A DNA stretch of 64,000 nucleotides from Blastochloris sulfoviridis (GTDB lineage Bacteria; Pseudomonadota; Alphaproteobacteria; Rhizobiales; Xanthobacteraceae). Location: positions 1-64,000 of the forward strand of contig NZ_VWPL01000016.1 of the NCBI RefSeq assembly GCF_008630065.1. Direction: 5' to 3'. The position numbers and the translations under genes were made by a program. Of the stretch, positions 44,178-55,723 are shown in pieces (the stretch's first letter is position 1; every line of letters starts with the position of its first letter). The notes beneath the pieces were generated by a model that did not search any database, was not told where the DNA came from, and saw only the letters and a program-made list of their open reading frames with translations.

Positions 44178-44814
44178 AGAATTTATAGTTGAGGCCGACG
44201 CGCAGCAGGTCCACCCCGCTCTTGTAGGTGGAGGGCTCGGAGCCGGCGCCGACATCGCGGAAGCTGCCGAAATCCAGGCGCAGATACTCGATGCGCGCCG
44301 AGACGTTGCCGGCGAGCGCCGTCTCCGCGCCGCCGCCCGCGACCCAGCCGGTACGCGCCACCGCCAGCACGTCGCCGCTGCCCTGGTCGAGGGCGAAGCC
44401 GCCGGTGCCGTAGAACAGGACGCCGCCGAGATCCTGGCCGGCGCGGCCGCGCAGCGAGCTCCAGCCGCCGCCGAACGCGCTGCGATAGGTCTGTCCGTCC
44501 CAGATGCTGCGGCCGGACTCGGGGCCGCCGCCCGCCGCGTCGAAGCTGGTGTCGCCCTCGACGCCGACCATCAGCGCGCCGAACTGGAGGTCGTAGCCGG
44601 CGCCGCTGCTGCCCTGGAACGTCCACCCGGTGGCGCGGCCGGTGATCGCCGGCTCGTCCTGGTGGCTTCGGGCTTCTTGGGTTGACTGGATCGACTGGGC
44701 GTCCTGGATCGACTGGGCGTTTTGGGCCGCCGGGCGTTGCGGCAGCTCGGCCGCCTGCCCGATATGCACTGCTGCGACCAGCAAACTGGCCGCCGCAAGG
44801 CTTGGTCTGACCAT
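44176..44814 (-). CDS. outer-membrane beta-barrel protein (porin-like family)
   Basis: A 212-aa protein. Signal peptide MVRPSLAAASLLVAAVHIGQAAE; a Gln/Ser-rich repeat segment (AQSIQD/AQSIQS, residues 33-46). An eight-stranded barrel similar to rhizobial opacity/OmpA-like small porins follows, with alternating strands such as DLQFGALMVGVEGDTSF, GGVLFYGTGGFAL and SARIEYLRLDFG. It ends with the aromatic C-terminal strand GLNYKF recognised by the BAM machinery. Function unknown. A small family B hairpin sits 25 bp upstream of its ATG. Confidence 0.85.
   Translation of the reverse strand: MVRPSLAAASLLVAAVHIGQAAELPQRPAAQNAQSIQDAQSIQSTQEARSHQDEPAITGRATGWTFQGSSGAGYDLQFGALMVGVEGDTSFDAAGGGPESGRSIWDGQTYRSAFGGGWSSLRGRAGQDLGGVLFYGTGGFALDQGSGDVLAVARTGWVAGGGAETALAGNVSARIEYLRLDFGSFRDVGAGSEPSTYKSGVDLLRVGLNYKF
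44686..44721. repeat. in-frame 18-bp repeat in the outer-membrane gene
   Basis: Two consecutive 18-bp units beginning CTGGATCGACTGGGCGT, encoding repeated AQSIQ(D/S) just after the signal peptide. Confidence 0.7.
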
Positions 44815-44837
44815 GCCGGTTTCCCCCTGCCTCGCCG

Positions 44838-44890
44838 GATACGGTTTCCGCGCGATCCCGTCGGAATCACGGAAACGCGCCTCTACCGTA
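44838..44890. repeat. family B repeat, promoter-proximal short copy
   Basis: GATACGGTTTCCGCG ... ATCACGGAAACGCGC with a trailing TACCGTA. It forms a short hairpin 25-75 bp upstream of the outer-membrane gene start, so here the element lies in a 5' region rather than between gene ends. Confidence 0.6.
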
Positions 44891-45041
44891 CCGTCAGAAC
44901 GTGCCGTGGGCGAAGCCATAAAATAGGCCACGCAAAGCCGGCAATAATTCGACCGATCGCCGCGTCGCCGGCGATGTTCCGTCATTGTTCTTGCGCGGGC
45001 CGACAACCGCGCGCTACTGTTGCGCGAATGCGGGGGCGGGC

Positions 45042-46580
45042 ATGGTCCAGCGTGCGGCGACGGTGGCGTTCCAGGGCGTTGAGGCGGTGCCGGTCGACGT
45101 CCAGGTCCAGGTGGCGCCGGGGCTGCCGGCGTTCAACGTCGTCGGCCTTGCCGACAAGGCGGTGTCGGAGGCGCGCGAGCGGGTGCGTGCGGCGCTGATC
45201 GCCTCGGGCCTCGCTTTGCCGGCGCGCCGCATCACCGTCAACCTCGCCCCGGCCGACCTGCCCAAGGAGGGCTCGCACTACGACCTGCCGATCGCGCTGG
45301 CCCTGATGGCGGCGATCGGCGCGATTCCGTCCGATGCGCTCGACGGCTTCTCGGTGGTGGGGGAATTGGCGCTCGACGGCCGCATCGCCCAGGTCTCCGG
45401 CGTGCTGCCGGCGGCGATCGCCGCCAATGCGAGCGGCCGCGGCCTGATCTGCCCCGGCGCCTGCGGCCCGGAGGCGGCGTGGGCCAGCCCGGACATGGAG
45501 ATCCTGGCGCCCGCCTCGCTGATCCAGCTCGCCAATCACTTCAAGGGCACGCAGGTGCTGGCGCGGCCCCGCCCGCAGGTGGTCTCGCCCACCACGCCGC
45601 TGCCGGATCTCGCCGACATCAAGGGCCAGGAGAGCGCCAAGCGGGCGCTGGAGATCGCCGCGGCCGGCGGCCACAACCTGTTGATGGTCGGCCCGCCCGG
45701 CGCCGGAAAATCGATGCTGGCGGCCCGCCTGCCCTCGATCCTGCCGCCGCTGACGCCGGCCGAGCTGCTCGACGTGTCGATGGTGATGAGCGTCGCCGGC
45801 GAGCTTTCGGGCGGCGCGCTGACCGACCGGCGGCCGTTCCGCGCGCCGCACCACTCGGCCTCGATGGCGGCGCTGGTCGGCGGTGGCCTCAGGGCCCGGC
45901 CCGGCGAGGTGTCGCTCGCCCACAAGGGCGTGCTGTTCCTCGACGAATTGCCGGAGTTCCAGCCGCAGGTGCTCGATTCGCTGCGCCAGCCGATCGAGAC
46001 CGGCGAGGTGGTGATCGCCCGCGCCAACCACCGCGTCACCTACCCCGCCCGCTTCATGCTGGTGGCGGCGATGAACCCGTGCCGCTGCGGCGAGGCCGAT
46101 ACGCCGGGCTACACCTGCCGGCGCGGTCCCAACGCGCGCTGCAAGGCCGACTACCAGAGCCGGCTGTCGGGCCCGCTGCTCGACCGCATCGACCTCACCA
46201 TCCAGGTGGCGGCGGTCACCGCCGCCGACCTGGTGCAGCCCGCCCCCTCCGAGGGCAGCAAGGAGGTGGCGGCGCGCGTCGCGGCCGCGCGGGCGCGGCA
46301 GGCGGAGCGCTTCGCCGCGCTCGGCCAGCCGCACCTCCTCACCAATGCCGAGGCGGCCGGCCCGCTGCTCGACGAGATCACCCGCCCGGATGCCGCGGGG
46401 CTGGCGCTGCTGCGCGAGGCGGCGGAAAACCTGCGGCTCACCGCCCGCGGCTATCACCGGGTGCTGAAGGTGGCCCGCACCATTGCCGATCTCGACGGCG
46501 CCGAGACGGTGGGCCGCCGGCATCTGGCCGAGGCGCTGTCCTACCGGGCTGCGGCCGACCGCGCGGCGCAGGCGGCGTAA
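45042..46580 (+). CDS. comM: ComM/YifB family Mg-chelatase-like AAA+ ATPase
   Basis: A 512-aa protein. An N-terminal Lon-protease-like fold (AFNVVGLADKAVSEARERVRAAL; NLAPADLPKEGSHYDLPIAL) is followed by an AAA+ module with Walker A MVGPPGAGKSMLA near residue 220, Walker B LFLDELPEF and the zinc-like cysteine set MNPCRCGEADTPGYTCRRGPNARC. ComM is a hexameric branch-migration helicase in natural transformation of other proteobacteria; competence has not been shown here. ATG 45042. A divergent gap of 227 bp separates it from the outer-membrane gene. Confidence 0.93.
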   Translation: MVQRAATVAFQGVEAVPVDVQVQVAPGLPAFNVVGLADKAVSEARERVRAALIASGLALPARRITVNLAPADLPKEGSHYDLPIALALMAAIGAIPSDALDGFSVVGELALDGRIAQVSGVLPAAIAANASGRGLICPGACGPEAAWASPDMEILAPASLIQLANHFKGTQVLARPRPQVVSPTTPLPDLADIKGQESAKRALEIAAAGGHNLLMVGPPGAGKSMLAARLPSILPPLTPAELLDVSMVMSVAGELSGGALTDRRPFRAPHHSASMAALVGGGLRARPGEVSLAHKGVLFLDELPEFQPQVLDSLRQPIETGEVVIARANHRVTYPARFMLVAAMNPCRCGEADTPGYTCRRGPNARCKADYQSRLSGPLLDRIDLTIQVAAVTAADLVQPAPSEGSKEVAARVAAARARQAERFAALGQPHLLTNAEAAGPLLDEITRPDAAGLALLREAAENLRLTARGYHRVLKVARTIADLDGAETVGRRHLAEALSYRAAADRAAQAA

Positions 46581-46633
46581 TCGGGTTTCCGACTGAGCCC
46601 ATCGGAACGGCCGCTGGCCGGGAGCGCCCCTTA

Positions 46634-46676
46634 TCTCCCCTCCCCCCGCGCGCTGCGCGAGCGGTGGGGAGGGGTC
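46634..46676. repeat. C/G-tract palindrome (family A-like)
   Basis: TCCCCTCCCCCC then GCGCGCTGCGCGAGC then GGTGGGGAGGGG: an imperfect hairpin between comM and the co-directional hybrid kinase. It may terminate comM transcripts. Confidence 0.6.
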
Positions 46677-46845
46677 GGAGTTGGCCCGGACAGTTCTGTT
46701 GAGCCCCATCCCGCCGGCCGTTTACCGCGCCCTAACCATCGCGCCATGTTGGCCCGCCGAAGCGGGGCCGGCCTGCCGCCTCGACACCTCCGGGCAAGCT
46801 TCCTCCGTCACCGTTATGGGAAATCTAGAACGCCCGAGGTCTGCC

Positions 46846-48705
46846 ATGCTCGACACGCCCGATGCCGCCTATGCCCTGACCGGCGTGGCGGCGCTCCTGG
46901 CCCTGGCGCTGCTGCTGGTGATCGGCGCGCTGGCGGTGTCCCGCGCCGCGCTGAGGCGCCGCGCGGCGGTCCAGGCGCAGACCATCGCCGGCCTGACCCA
47001 GCGGCTGGCGCTCGCCGAGCACGCCGCCCAATCCGGCGAGACCCAATCCGGCGAGACCCAGACCGGCGAGACCCAAGCGGGCCAGAGCCGATCCGGCGAG
47101 ACCGCGCCCGCCGCGCCCGAGCTCATCCTCGCCCAGCTCGCCGACGCCCGCGAGCGCGCGGAGGCCGCGAGCCGCGCCAAGAGCCGGTTCCTCGCCATCG
47201 TCAGCCACGAGGTGCGCACGCCGCTCAACGGCATCCTCGGCATGGCCGACCTCCTGCTCGACACCGCGCTGACGCCGGAGCAGCGCAGCTACACCGCGGC
47301 GGTGAAGACCTCCGGCGAGGCGCTGCTCGGCCTGATCGAGGAGATCCTCGACTTCTCCAAGATCGAGGCCGGCCGGCTCGACCTGCAGGAGACCGCCTTC
47401 GACCCCGGCCGGCTGGTGGCGGAGATCGTCGAGCTTCTGGCGCCGCGCGCCCAGGCCAAGGAGATCGAGCTGGTCGCCGACCTCGACGACGCCCTGCCGC
47501 GCCGCGTGCTGGGCGACCCGGCCCGCCTGCGCCAGGTGCTGCTCAATCTGATCGGCAATGCCGTGAAGTTCACCGAGGCCGGCGGGGTGAGCGTGGCGGT
47601 GGCGCCCGCCGAGGGCGGCAGGCTGGCGTTCAGGATCGCCGACACCGGCCCCGGCGTCGCGCCGCAGGACCGCGCCCGCATCTTCGCCGAGTTCGAGCAG
47701 GCCGACGTCACCGCCACCCGCCGGCACGGCGGCGCCGGGCTCGGCCTCGCCATCGCCGAGCGCATCGTGCGCGGCATGGGCGGCTCGATCGCGCTGGAGA
47801 GCGAGGCCGGCCGGGGGTCCATCTTCTCGTTCGCGCTGGCGCTGCCGGCGCTGGCCGAGGCCGATCCGGCGGCGTGGCCCGACCTCACCGGCCAGACCTG
47901 CCTGGTGATCAGCGAGTCGCCGGTGCTGGGGCCGATCCTGCGCACCCGCCTTGCCGCGTGGGGTGCCGCGTCCACCCTGGCGCCCGACGCCATGACCGCC
48001 GGCCTGGTGCTGCGGGAACGCACCTGGGATGCGGTGATCGTCGACCGCGGCATCGGGCTGGAGGCGGCGATGGCGCTGGGCGCCGCCGCGCGCCCCTGGG
48101 CCGGCCGCCGCATCGTGCTGGTGAGCCCGGCCGAGCGGGACGACCTCGCCAGCCTGCAGCAGGCGGGCTACGACGTCTATCTGGTCAAGCCGGTGCGGCC
48201 GGCCTCGCTGGCCGAGCGCCTGCGGCCGGGCCTGCCGAGCGTGGCGGCCCCGGCGATCCAGCCGGCCGATGCCCTGCCCGGGCTCGCGCCGCCGGAGCCG
48301 GAGGTCCGGCTGTCGGTGCTGGTGGCCGAGGACAACGACATCAACGCCTTCCTGGCGCGGGTCATGCTGACCAAGCTCGGCCACCGGGTCGAGGTGGTGG
48401 GCGACGGCGAGGCGGCGGTGGCGGCGGTGGCCGAGGCGCATCGCGTCGGGGCGCCGTTCGACCTGGTGCTGATGGACGTGCAGCTGCCGCGCCTCGACGG
48501 GCTGGAGGCGGCGCGCCGCATCCGGGCGCTTGGCGAGGCGGGGCATGTGCCGATCATCGCGCTCACCGCCAACGCCTTCGCCGAGGACCGGCGCGAGGCC
48601 GAAAGCGCCGGCATGGACGGCTTCCTCACCAAGCCGCTCGACGCCGACGGGCTGAAGAGCGTGCTGGCGGACGCCGGCGGCGCCCGGCCCGCCGAAGTGG
48701 CGTGA
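46846..48705 (+). CDS. orphan hybrid histidine kinase
   Basis: A 619-aa protein. One N-terminal membrane helix (residues 11-31), then a linker with a five-fold SGETQ-type repeat (62-87). HisKA follows with His121 in [13 protein letters not shown]. HATPase_c has [16 protein letters not shown] and [10 protein letters not shown] first receiver-like domain (about 345-450) lacks the usual phospho-acceptor Asp. A second, intact receiver has Asp544 in LVLMDVQLP and KPLDA. No sensor domain outside the membrane helix is evident, so the signal is unknown. ATG 46846 has GAGG upstream; ATG 46816 is an alternative. The TGA stop is fused to a family B fragment. Confidence 0.9.
   Translation: MLDTPDAAYALTGVAALLALALLLVIGALAVSRAALRRRAAVQAQTIAGLTQRLALAEHAAQSGETQSGETQTGETQAGQSRSGETAPAAPELILAQLADARERAEAASRAKSRFLAIVSHEVRTPLNGILGMADLLLDTALTPEQRSYTAAVKTSGEALLGLIEEILDFSKIEAGRLDLQETAFDPGRLVAEIVELLAPRAQAKEIELVADLDDALPRRVLGDPARLRQVLLNLIGNAVKFTEAGGVSVAVAPAEGGRLAFRIADTGPGVAPQDRARIFAEFEQADVTATRRHGGAGLGLAIAERIVRGMGGSIALESEAGRGSIFSFALALPALAEADPAAWPDLTGQTCLVISESPVLGPILRTRLAAWGAASTLAPDAMTAGLVLRERTWDAVIVDRGIGLEAAMALGAAARPWAGRRIVLVSPAERDDLASLQQAGYDVYLVKPVRPASLAERLRPGLPSVAAPAIQPADALPGLAPPEPEVRLSVLVAEDNDINAFLARVMLTKLGHRVEVVGDGEAAVAAVAEAHRVGAPFDLVLMDVQLPRLDGLEAARRIRALGEAGHVPIIALTANAFAEDRREAESAGMDGFLTKPLDADGLKSVLADAGGARPAEVA
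47029..47103. repeat. 15-bp coding tandem repeat in the hybrid kinase
   Basis: Five units of about 15 bp (CAATCCGGCGAGACC and variants) encode the SGETQ repeat in the linker between the membrane helix and HisKA. Slippage would change the length in steps of five residues. Confidence 0.85.
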
Positions 48706-48736
48706 TACGGTTTCCGTCTGAGTCCCTCGGGATCGG
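48703..48736. repeat. family B fragment at the kinase stop codon
   Basis: TGATACGGTTTCCGTCTGA starts at the stop codon and continues to CCCTCGGGATCGG. The right half of the element is missing. Confidence 0.6.
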
Positions 48737-49104
48737 ACGGGCACCTCCGGGCGCGTGGTTCGACTGAGTTAACCCCACCCGGCGCCTTCGGCGCCACCCT
48801 CCCCGAAGATCGGGGAGGGAAAGAAGAGCGCGACAGTTCCGGCTCTTGTCCCTCCTCCGCGAAGCGGGGGAGGGAGCCCGAGCGCAAGCTCGGGCGGGTG
48901 GGGGTGGAGGCGGCCGGCCGCACCCCGCCCGGTTGTCACGGAACTGTCCGACACCTATGTTCTAACCGTCGTATTGAGATGCTTCAGTGACGGTTCGCCG
49001 TGATTCGCCCGATTGCGTGTCGGGGCGGGCGATCAACAATGGCTGATCGAAAAAGGTCGGCACGTCCACGGCTGCCGTCGCGAAATGCCGGGTGGGGAGA
49101 CGTC
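48706..49104. other. 399-bp intergenic region kinase / OlsB-like gene
   Basis: Contains the family B fragment above and a large composite palindrome (48773-48907). From 48908 to 49104 the sequence is less structured and slightly richer in A/T. It must hold the OlsB-like promoter, but no box can be assigned. No gene was recognised. Confidence 0.55.
48773..48907. repeat. 135-bp composite palindrome
   Basis: Outer arms CCCCACCC / GGGTGGGGG. Inside are hairpins GGCGCCTTCGGCGCC, CCCTCCCCGAAGATCGGGGAGGG, CCTCCTCCGCGAAGCGGGGGAGGG and GCCCGAGCGCAAGCTCGGGC. The plan resembles family A (outer arms plus CCTCCC hairpins), but the sequence differs. Confidence 0.75.
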
Positions 49105-50103
49105 ATGCCGAAGCGCGCGCAGGGGGTTGGGGCGCAACGATTTGGGGCGAGCCGGCTCGCCCCCCTTGGCCCCAAGGCGCTCATGGCGAAGTTCCTGCCT
49201 CTGCATCAGGCCAGCGCCGGGTTCATCCCGTTGCTGCGGGCCTATAGCGGCATACGCCACCGCGACTCCCGCCAGCAGCCGTCCGGCGCCGCCACGCTCG
49301 GCCGCATCGGCCCGCTGGAGGTGCGGCTGGCGCGCAATTCGGCCGATGTCCGCCAGGCCCAGAAGCTGCGCTACAAGGTGTTCTACGACGAGATGTCGGC
49401 GATCCCCGACGCCGCCACCAAGCTGGCGCGGCGCGATGTCGACGGCTTCGACGCGATCTGCGACCACCTCCTGGTGCTGGACCACGACGCCACCACCAAT
49501 GTGCTCGGCCGCCAGCAGCCGAAGGTGGTGGGCACCTACCGGCTGCTGCGCCAGTGCGTCGCCCTCCGCCATGGCGGCTTCTATTCCGCGGCCGAGTTCG
49601 ACATCGGCAGCCTGATGCGCCGCCACAGCACCCTCAATTTCCTGGAGCTCGGCCGCTCCTGCGTGCTCAAGCCCTACCGCAACAAGCGCACGGTGGAGCT
49701 TCTGTGGCACGGCATCTGGGCCTATGTGCTGCGCCACGATATCGACGCGCTGATCGGCTGCGCCTCGCTGGAGGGCACCGATCCCGACGCGCTGGCGCTG
49801 CAACTGTCCTTCCTGCACCACCACGCCCGGGCGCCGGAGGAGTGGCGGGCCAGCGCCCTGCCGCAGCGCTATGTCGAGATGAACCGCATGCCCAAGGAGG
49901 CGATCGACGCCAAGGCGGCGCTCCACGAGCTGCCGCCGCTGGTCAAGGGCTATCTGCGGCTCGGCGGCTATGTCGGCGACGGCGCGGTGGTCGACAGCCA
50001 GTTCGGCACCACCGACGTGCTGATCATCCTGCCGCGCACCGCCATCAGCCCGCGCTACATCGAGCACTTCGGCGCCAGCGCCAACCGCCACGCCGCCGCC
50101 TGA
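49105..50103 (+). CDS. OlsB-like N-acyltransferase (ornithine lipid synthesis, GNAT/hemolysin-related)
   Basis: A 332-aa protein with the PF13444-type acyltransferase core: IGPLEVRLARNSADVRQAQKLRYKVFYDEM, DVDGFDAICDHLLVLD, VVGTYRLLR, LELGRSCVLKPYRNKRTVELLWHGI and IGCASLEGTDPD. This matches L-ornithine N-alpha-acyltransferase (3-hydroxyacyl-ACP dependent), the first step of ornithine-lipid formation. The partner olsA is not adjacent, so specificity is inferred. ATG 49105 has GGGGAG 6 nt upstream; ATGs at 49039 and 49183 are alternatives. The first 60 residues are basic and poorly conserved. Confidence 0.85.
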   Translation: MPKRAQGVGAQRFGASRLAPLGPKALMAKFLPLHQASAGFIPLLRAYSGIRHRDSRQQPSGAATLGRIGPLEVRLARNSADVRQAQKLRYKVFYDEMSAIPDAATKLARRDVDGFDAICDHLLVLDHDATTNVLGRQQPKVVGTYRLLRQCVALRHGGFYSAAEFDIGSLMRRHSTLNFLELGRSCVLKPYRNKRTVELLWHGIWAYVLRHDIDALIGCASLEGTDPDALALQLSFLHHHARAPEEWRASALPQRYVEMNRMPKEAIDAKAALHELPPLVKGYLRLGGYVGDGAVVDSQFGTTDVLIILPRTAISPRYIEHFGASANRHAAA

Positions 50104-50125
50104 GCGTGCGTGGCCGGCCGCCGCC

Positions 50126-50488
50126 TCAGCCGTGGCCGCGCACGATGTCCTCGCCGGCGGCCGACCAGTCCAGCATGCTGCCATTGTAGACCTTGAGGCC
50201 GGGGCGGCCGGCGGCCATGGCGCGGATGAAGGCCATGCGGGCGCGGGCGCCCGAGCGGCACATCAGCACCACGGTGCGCCCGTCTTTCGGCAGATGGTCG
50301 AGCGCGAACCGGGTCAGCGGCACGTTGATCGCGCCGGGCACGTGGCCGGATTCGAATTCGCCGACCTCGCGCACGTCGACCAGCGCCACCGTGCCGGCGT
50401 CGAGCTCGGCCTTCAGCGCCTCGCGCTCGATCGTCTCGGGCTTCGGGCCGAACCCGAAGATGGCGCCCACCTCTGACAGAAATCCCAT
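50126..50488 (-). CDS. rhodanese-like domain protein
   Basis: A 120-aa single-domain sulfurtransferase fold. DVREVGEFESGHVPGAINVPL and catalytic Cys in LMCRSGARARMAF (active-site loop CRSGAR). The N-terminal GFLSEVGAIFGFG may be an amphipathic segment. It ends 22 nt from the convergent OlsB-like gene and is probably transcribed with the upstream hydrolase gene (gap 54 bp). Substrate unknown. Confidence 0.92.
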   Translation of the reverse strand: MGFLSEVGAIFGFGPKPETIEREALKAELDAGTVALVDVREVGEFESGHVPGAINVPLTRFALDHLPKDGRTVVLMCRSGARARMAFIRAMAAGRPGLKVYNGSMLDWSAAGEDIVRGHG

Positions 50489-50542
50489 GTGACCCCTCTC
50501 CTGTCTGATCGAATCCGGCCTGACGAGGCCGGCGTTCGGTGT

Positions 50543-51397
50543 TTAGGCCGGCACCCGGGTCAGCCGCGTGCCGCGCGCCATCTCGACCAGCCGATGGGTG
50601 AGGGCGCTGTCGGGATCGGCGAGCGGCGCCAGGATGCTGAAATGGTTGGCGCCCGGCACCACCACGGTCTGCACCTCGACCTCGCGCTCCGACCACGCGG
50701 CGACCAGCTCGCGGGTCTGGCGGTGGTATTCGCTGCTCTCGTCCTCGCCCACCCAGGCATCGAAGGTGCGCCCGGCGGCGACCTGCCAGTTGACCGGCGA
50801 CAGGCGGTGCGCCTCGTTCTCGTCGAGCCGCAGCTTGGCATTGATGCTGGTGGAGACCAGCGGCCGCAGGTCGAACACGCCCGACAGCGCCACGCCGGCC
50901 GAGACCAGATCGGGCGGCAGCGTCGAATCGATGGAGTTCCAGTCGGTCGCCACCAGGCAGGCGGCGAGATGGCCGCCCGAGCCGTGCCCGGCCACCACCA
51001 CCGCCCGGCCGATTCGCCGGTGCAGCGCGATCGCCGCGGCGCGCACCTGGCCGATGATGTTGAGCACGGTGACCTCCGGGCACAGGTCGTAGCCGGCGAC
51101 CGCGAACGCCAGGCCGCGGGCATTGACCCCGCCGGCGAGGTGGCTGAAGTCGGCCGCCCCATGCGACTGCCAGCCGCCGCCATGCAGGAACAGCACCGCG
51201 GCGCCCACCGAATCGACCGCCGGCCGGAACAGATCCAGCGTCTGGCGCGGCGAGGGGCCGTATTTCAGCCCGAGCTGGGCCCGGCCGTGGCCGGTGCGGT
51301 AGGCGGCGGCATCACGCTCCCACGCGGCCACAATTTCGGCATGCTCCGGAACCCGGGCGCGATTGTCGTATTCTGCTTCGAAATCGAGCGTCACCAT
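50543..51397 (-). CDS. alpha/beta hydrolase (esterase/kynurenine formamidase-like)
   Basis: A 284-aa protein. Oxyanion-hole motif LHGGGWQ, nucleophile elbow [11 protein letters not shown] (Ser in GxSxG), Asp in the [10 protein letters not shown] region, His in [12 protein letters not shown]. The pattern matches the hormone-sensitive-lipase/arylformamidase group. ATG 51397 gives [19 protein letters not shown], family-like; the upstream in-frame reading has no similarity. Divergent from mtnA. No tryptophan-catabolism gene is nearby, so the substrate is open. Confidence 0.85.
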   Translation of the reverse strand: MVTLDFEAEYDNRARVPEHAEIVAAWERDAAAYRTGHGRAQLGLKYGPSPRQTLDLFRPAVDSVGAAVLFLHGGGWQSHGAADFSHLAGGVNARGLAFAVAGYDLCPEVTVLNIIGQVRAAAIALHRRIGRAVVVAGHGSGGHLAACLVATDWNSIDSTLPPDLVSAGVALSGVFDLRPLVSTSINAKLRLDENEAHRLSPVNWQVAAGRTFDAWVGEDESSEYHRQTRELVAAWSEREVEVQTVVVPGANHFSILAPLADPDSALTHRLVEMARGTRLTRVPA

Positions 51398-51630
51398 CTC
51401 ACCGACCGGCCCTGGAAGGAGGCGCGAACGCGAACACGGAAGCTGCGCCAGGGCGCGCGCCTGCCGATCCCGCATCGTCGGCCTCGTTGTACGACACGCC
51501 GCGCCGCCATGGCGTGAAGCACCATGCGCGCCGGGCGCGGCACCATCTTGCTGCAAATCGCCATTCGATCCTAGTCCGGCACCGCGGCGCCACCATAGCG
51601 GGCAGCGCGCGGGGAGGCTATGGTGACGCC

Positions 51631-52731
51631 ATGCAGATCGACGGCAAACCCTGGCGCACCATCTGGCGCGACCAAGCGGGCGGGGTCGGGATCATCGACC
51701 AGACCTGCCTGCCCCACAGTTTCGAGACCCTGACGCTCGCCTCGCTCCAGGATGCGGCGGTGGCGATCCGCACCATGCAGGTGCGCGGCGCGCCGCTGAT
51801 CGGGGCGGCCGCCGCCTACGGGCTGGCGCTGGGCCTCGACGAGGATCCCACCGACATCGGCCTGGAGCGCGCCCACCGCGCCCTGGCCGAGACGCGGCCG
51901 ACCGCGATCAATCTGCGCTGGGCGCTGGGGCGGGTGGTCGATTCGGTCTGCGCGCTGCTGCCGGAGGCGCGCGCCGAGCGGGCGTTCGCCGAGGCCGACG
52001 CCATCGCCGAGGAGGACGTCGCCATCAATGCCGCGCTCGGCCGCTTCGGCGCCGAGCTGATCAAGGAAATCGCGTCGAAGAAGCCGGGCCGGACGGTCAA
52101 CATCCTCACCCACTGCAATGCCGGCTGGCTCGCCACCGTCGACTGGGGCACCGCCACCGCGCCGATCTATCAGGCGTTCCAGGCCGGCATCCCGCTCCAT
52201 GTGTGGGTGGACGAGACCCGCCCGCGCAACCAGGGCGCCTTCCTCACCGCCTGGGAGCTGAACCACGCCGGCGTGCCGCACACGGTGATCGCCGACAATG
52301 CCGGCGGCCATTTGATGCAGCATGGCCAGGTCGACCTGGCGATCGTCGGCACCGACCGCACCACCCGCACCGGCGACGTCTGCAACAAGATCGGCACCTA
52401 TCTCAAGGCGCTGGCGGCGCACGATTGCGGCGTGCCGTTCTATGTGGCGCTGCCGTCCTCGACCATCGACTGGACGCTCACCGACGGCAGGGCGATCCCG
52501 ATCGAGGAGCGCGCGGGCACCGAGGTGAGCCATATTTCGGGGCGCACGGCGGATGGCCGCATTGTCGAGGTGCAACTGACGCCGAACGGCTCGGGTGTCG
52601 CCAATCCCGGCTTCGACGTCACCCCGGCGCGGCTCATCACCGGCCTGATCACCGAGCGCGGCATCGCCCCGGCCTCGGCCGAGGGACTTGCTGCGCTGTT
52701 CCCGGAGCGGGCCAGGACGCGGGCGGCCTGA
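51631..52731 (+). CDS. mtnA: methylthioribose-1-phosphate isomerase
   Basis: Methionine salvage enzyme (MTR-1-P to MTRu-1-P), 366 aa, eIF2B-like fold. [18 protein letters not shown], catalytic Cys in [21 protein letters not shown], catalytic Asp in [19 protein letters not shown] and [11 protein letters not shown] 51631 with GGGGAGG upstream. No other mtn gene is adjacent. The 3' flank is a dense repeat zone. Confidence 0.94.
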   Translation: MQIDGKPWRTIWRDQAGGVGIIDQTCLPHSFETLTLASLQDAAVAIRTMQVRGAPLIGAAAAYGLALGLDEDPTDIGLERAHRALAETRPTAINLRWALGRVVDSVCALLPEARAERAFAEADAIAEEDVAINAALGRFGAELIKEIASKKPGRTVNILTHCNAGWLATVDWGTATAPIYQAFQAGIPLHVWVDETRPRNQGAFLTAWELNHAGVPHTVIADNAGGHLMQHGQVDLAIVGTDRTTRTGDVCNKIGTYLKALAAHDCGVPFYVALPSSTIDWTLTDGRAIPIEERAGTEVSHISGRTADGRIVEVQLTPNGSGVANPGFDVTPARLITGLITERGIAPASAEGLAALFPERARTRAA

Positions 52732-52799
52732 GACGGAATCCGGCGAGGTCGTTTCCGGCTGATCGGCTCGGAACAACGGCGGGCCGGGAGCCGCCGCTT

Positions 52800-52946
52800 C
52801 CCTCTCCCCTTGCGGGAGAGGGTGCCGAGCGATTGTCAGATCGCGAGGCGGGTGAGGGGTGAAATCGAGCGAGCTTGAAGAGACCTCTCACCCGGCTCGA
52901 CCTCGCTATGCCCGGCCTCGCCACCCTCTCCCGCAAGGGGAGAGGG
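52800..52946. repeat. family A repeat, copy 3 (mtnA / maeB)
   Basis: CCCTCTCCCC TTG CGGGAGAGGG left hairpin, GAGGCGGGTGAGGGGT...ACCTCTCACCCGGCTC centre, CCCTCTCCCGCAAGGGGAGAGGG right hairpin. Lies between convergent genes, flanked by family B halves. Confidence 0.87.
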
Positions 52947-52982
52947 AAGGAAAAGGCCGACCCGATCACCCGGAAGCCGTGT

Positions 52983-53111
52983 GATGCCAACGGCCCCAAA
53001 CGCTGACGCGTGGGGCCGTCGACTCTCGCGGATTTTCTCATCCGAAATCAGAGATTTCGCGAAAATCCACGACCGGAACCAACGGTCCGCGTTCGCGGCC
53101 GTTGGTGTGAG
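52983..53111. repeat. family C repeat, copy 1
   Basis: About 130 bp predicted to form three hairpins: CCAACGGCCCC...GGGGCCGT, GGATTTTC...GAAAATCC and ACCAACGG...CCGTTGGT. It differs from the copy at 61.3 kb at only a handful of positions over the first 105 nt. Confidence 0.85.
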
Positions 53112-53168
53112 ACGACATCCGGTTGGGGCGACCGGCGGCCTTCGCCGCCGTCGCCGCAGCCGGCTTTC

Positions 53169-55448
<2,280 letters not shown>

Positions 55449-55723
55449 AAGAAAATTCCTGGCGAATCTTGGGGGCGAATCGTGGCGGGACCGCGAATCG
55501 CGAACCTGGGGGAATATTGGCGAAATGGGCCGGCACCGTAGGAGGTTCGTTCCTCTCCCTCAAGCGAAGGCGCAGCGGCATTCCGGGCGTGGCTAGGTTT
55601 TGGGCCGCAAAGCCGCGGCGGCAATGGCACGGGCTCGACAATCGCGCTCACCCATTGGTCTTACCCACAGCCGCCCGGCCCCGCTCGGGTGAAACCCGCC
55701 CGGCCCTCTGCTAGCGTCCGGCC

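Larger units (their letters stand above)
52732..53168. other. 437-bp repeat zone between convergent mtnA and maeB
   Basis: Made almost entirely of repeats, in order: family B half (CGGAATCCGGCGAGGTCGTTTCCGG region, 52735-52770), family A copy 3 (52800-52946), family B right half (GATCACCCGGAAGCCGTG, about 52965-52983), family C copy 1 (52983-53111). No gene was recognised. Confidence 0.75.

Noticed and set aside
51398-51630. SAM-responsive riboswitch upstream of mtnA
   Set aside because: I could not draw a conserved SAM-I or SAM-II core in this 233-bp gap. A covariance search would be needed to reopen the idea.
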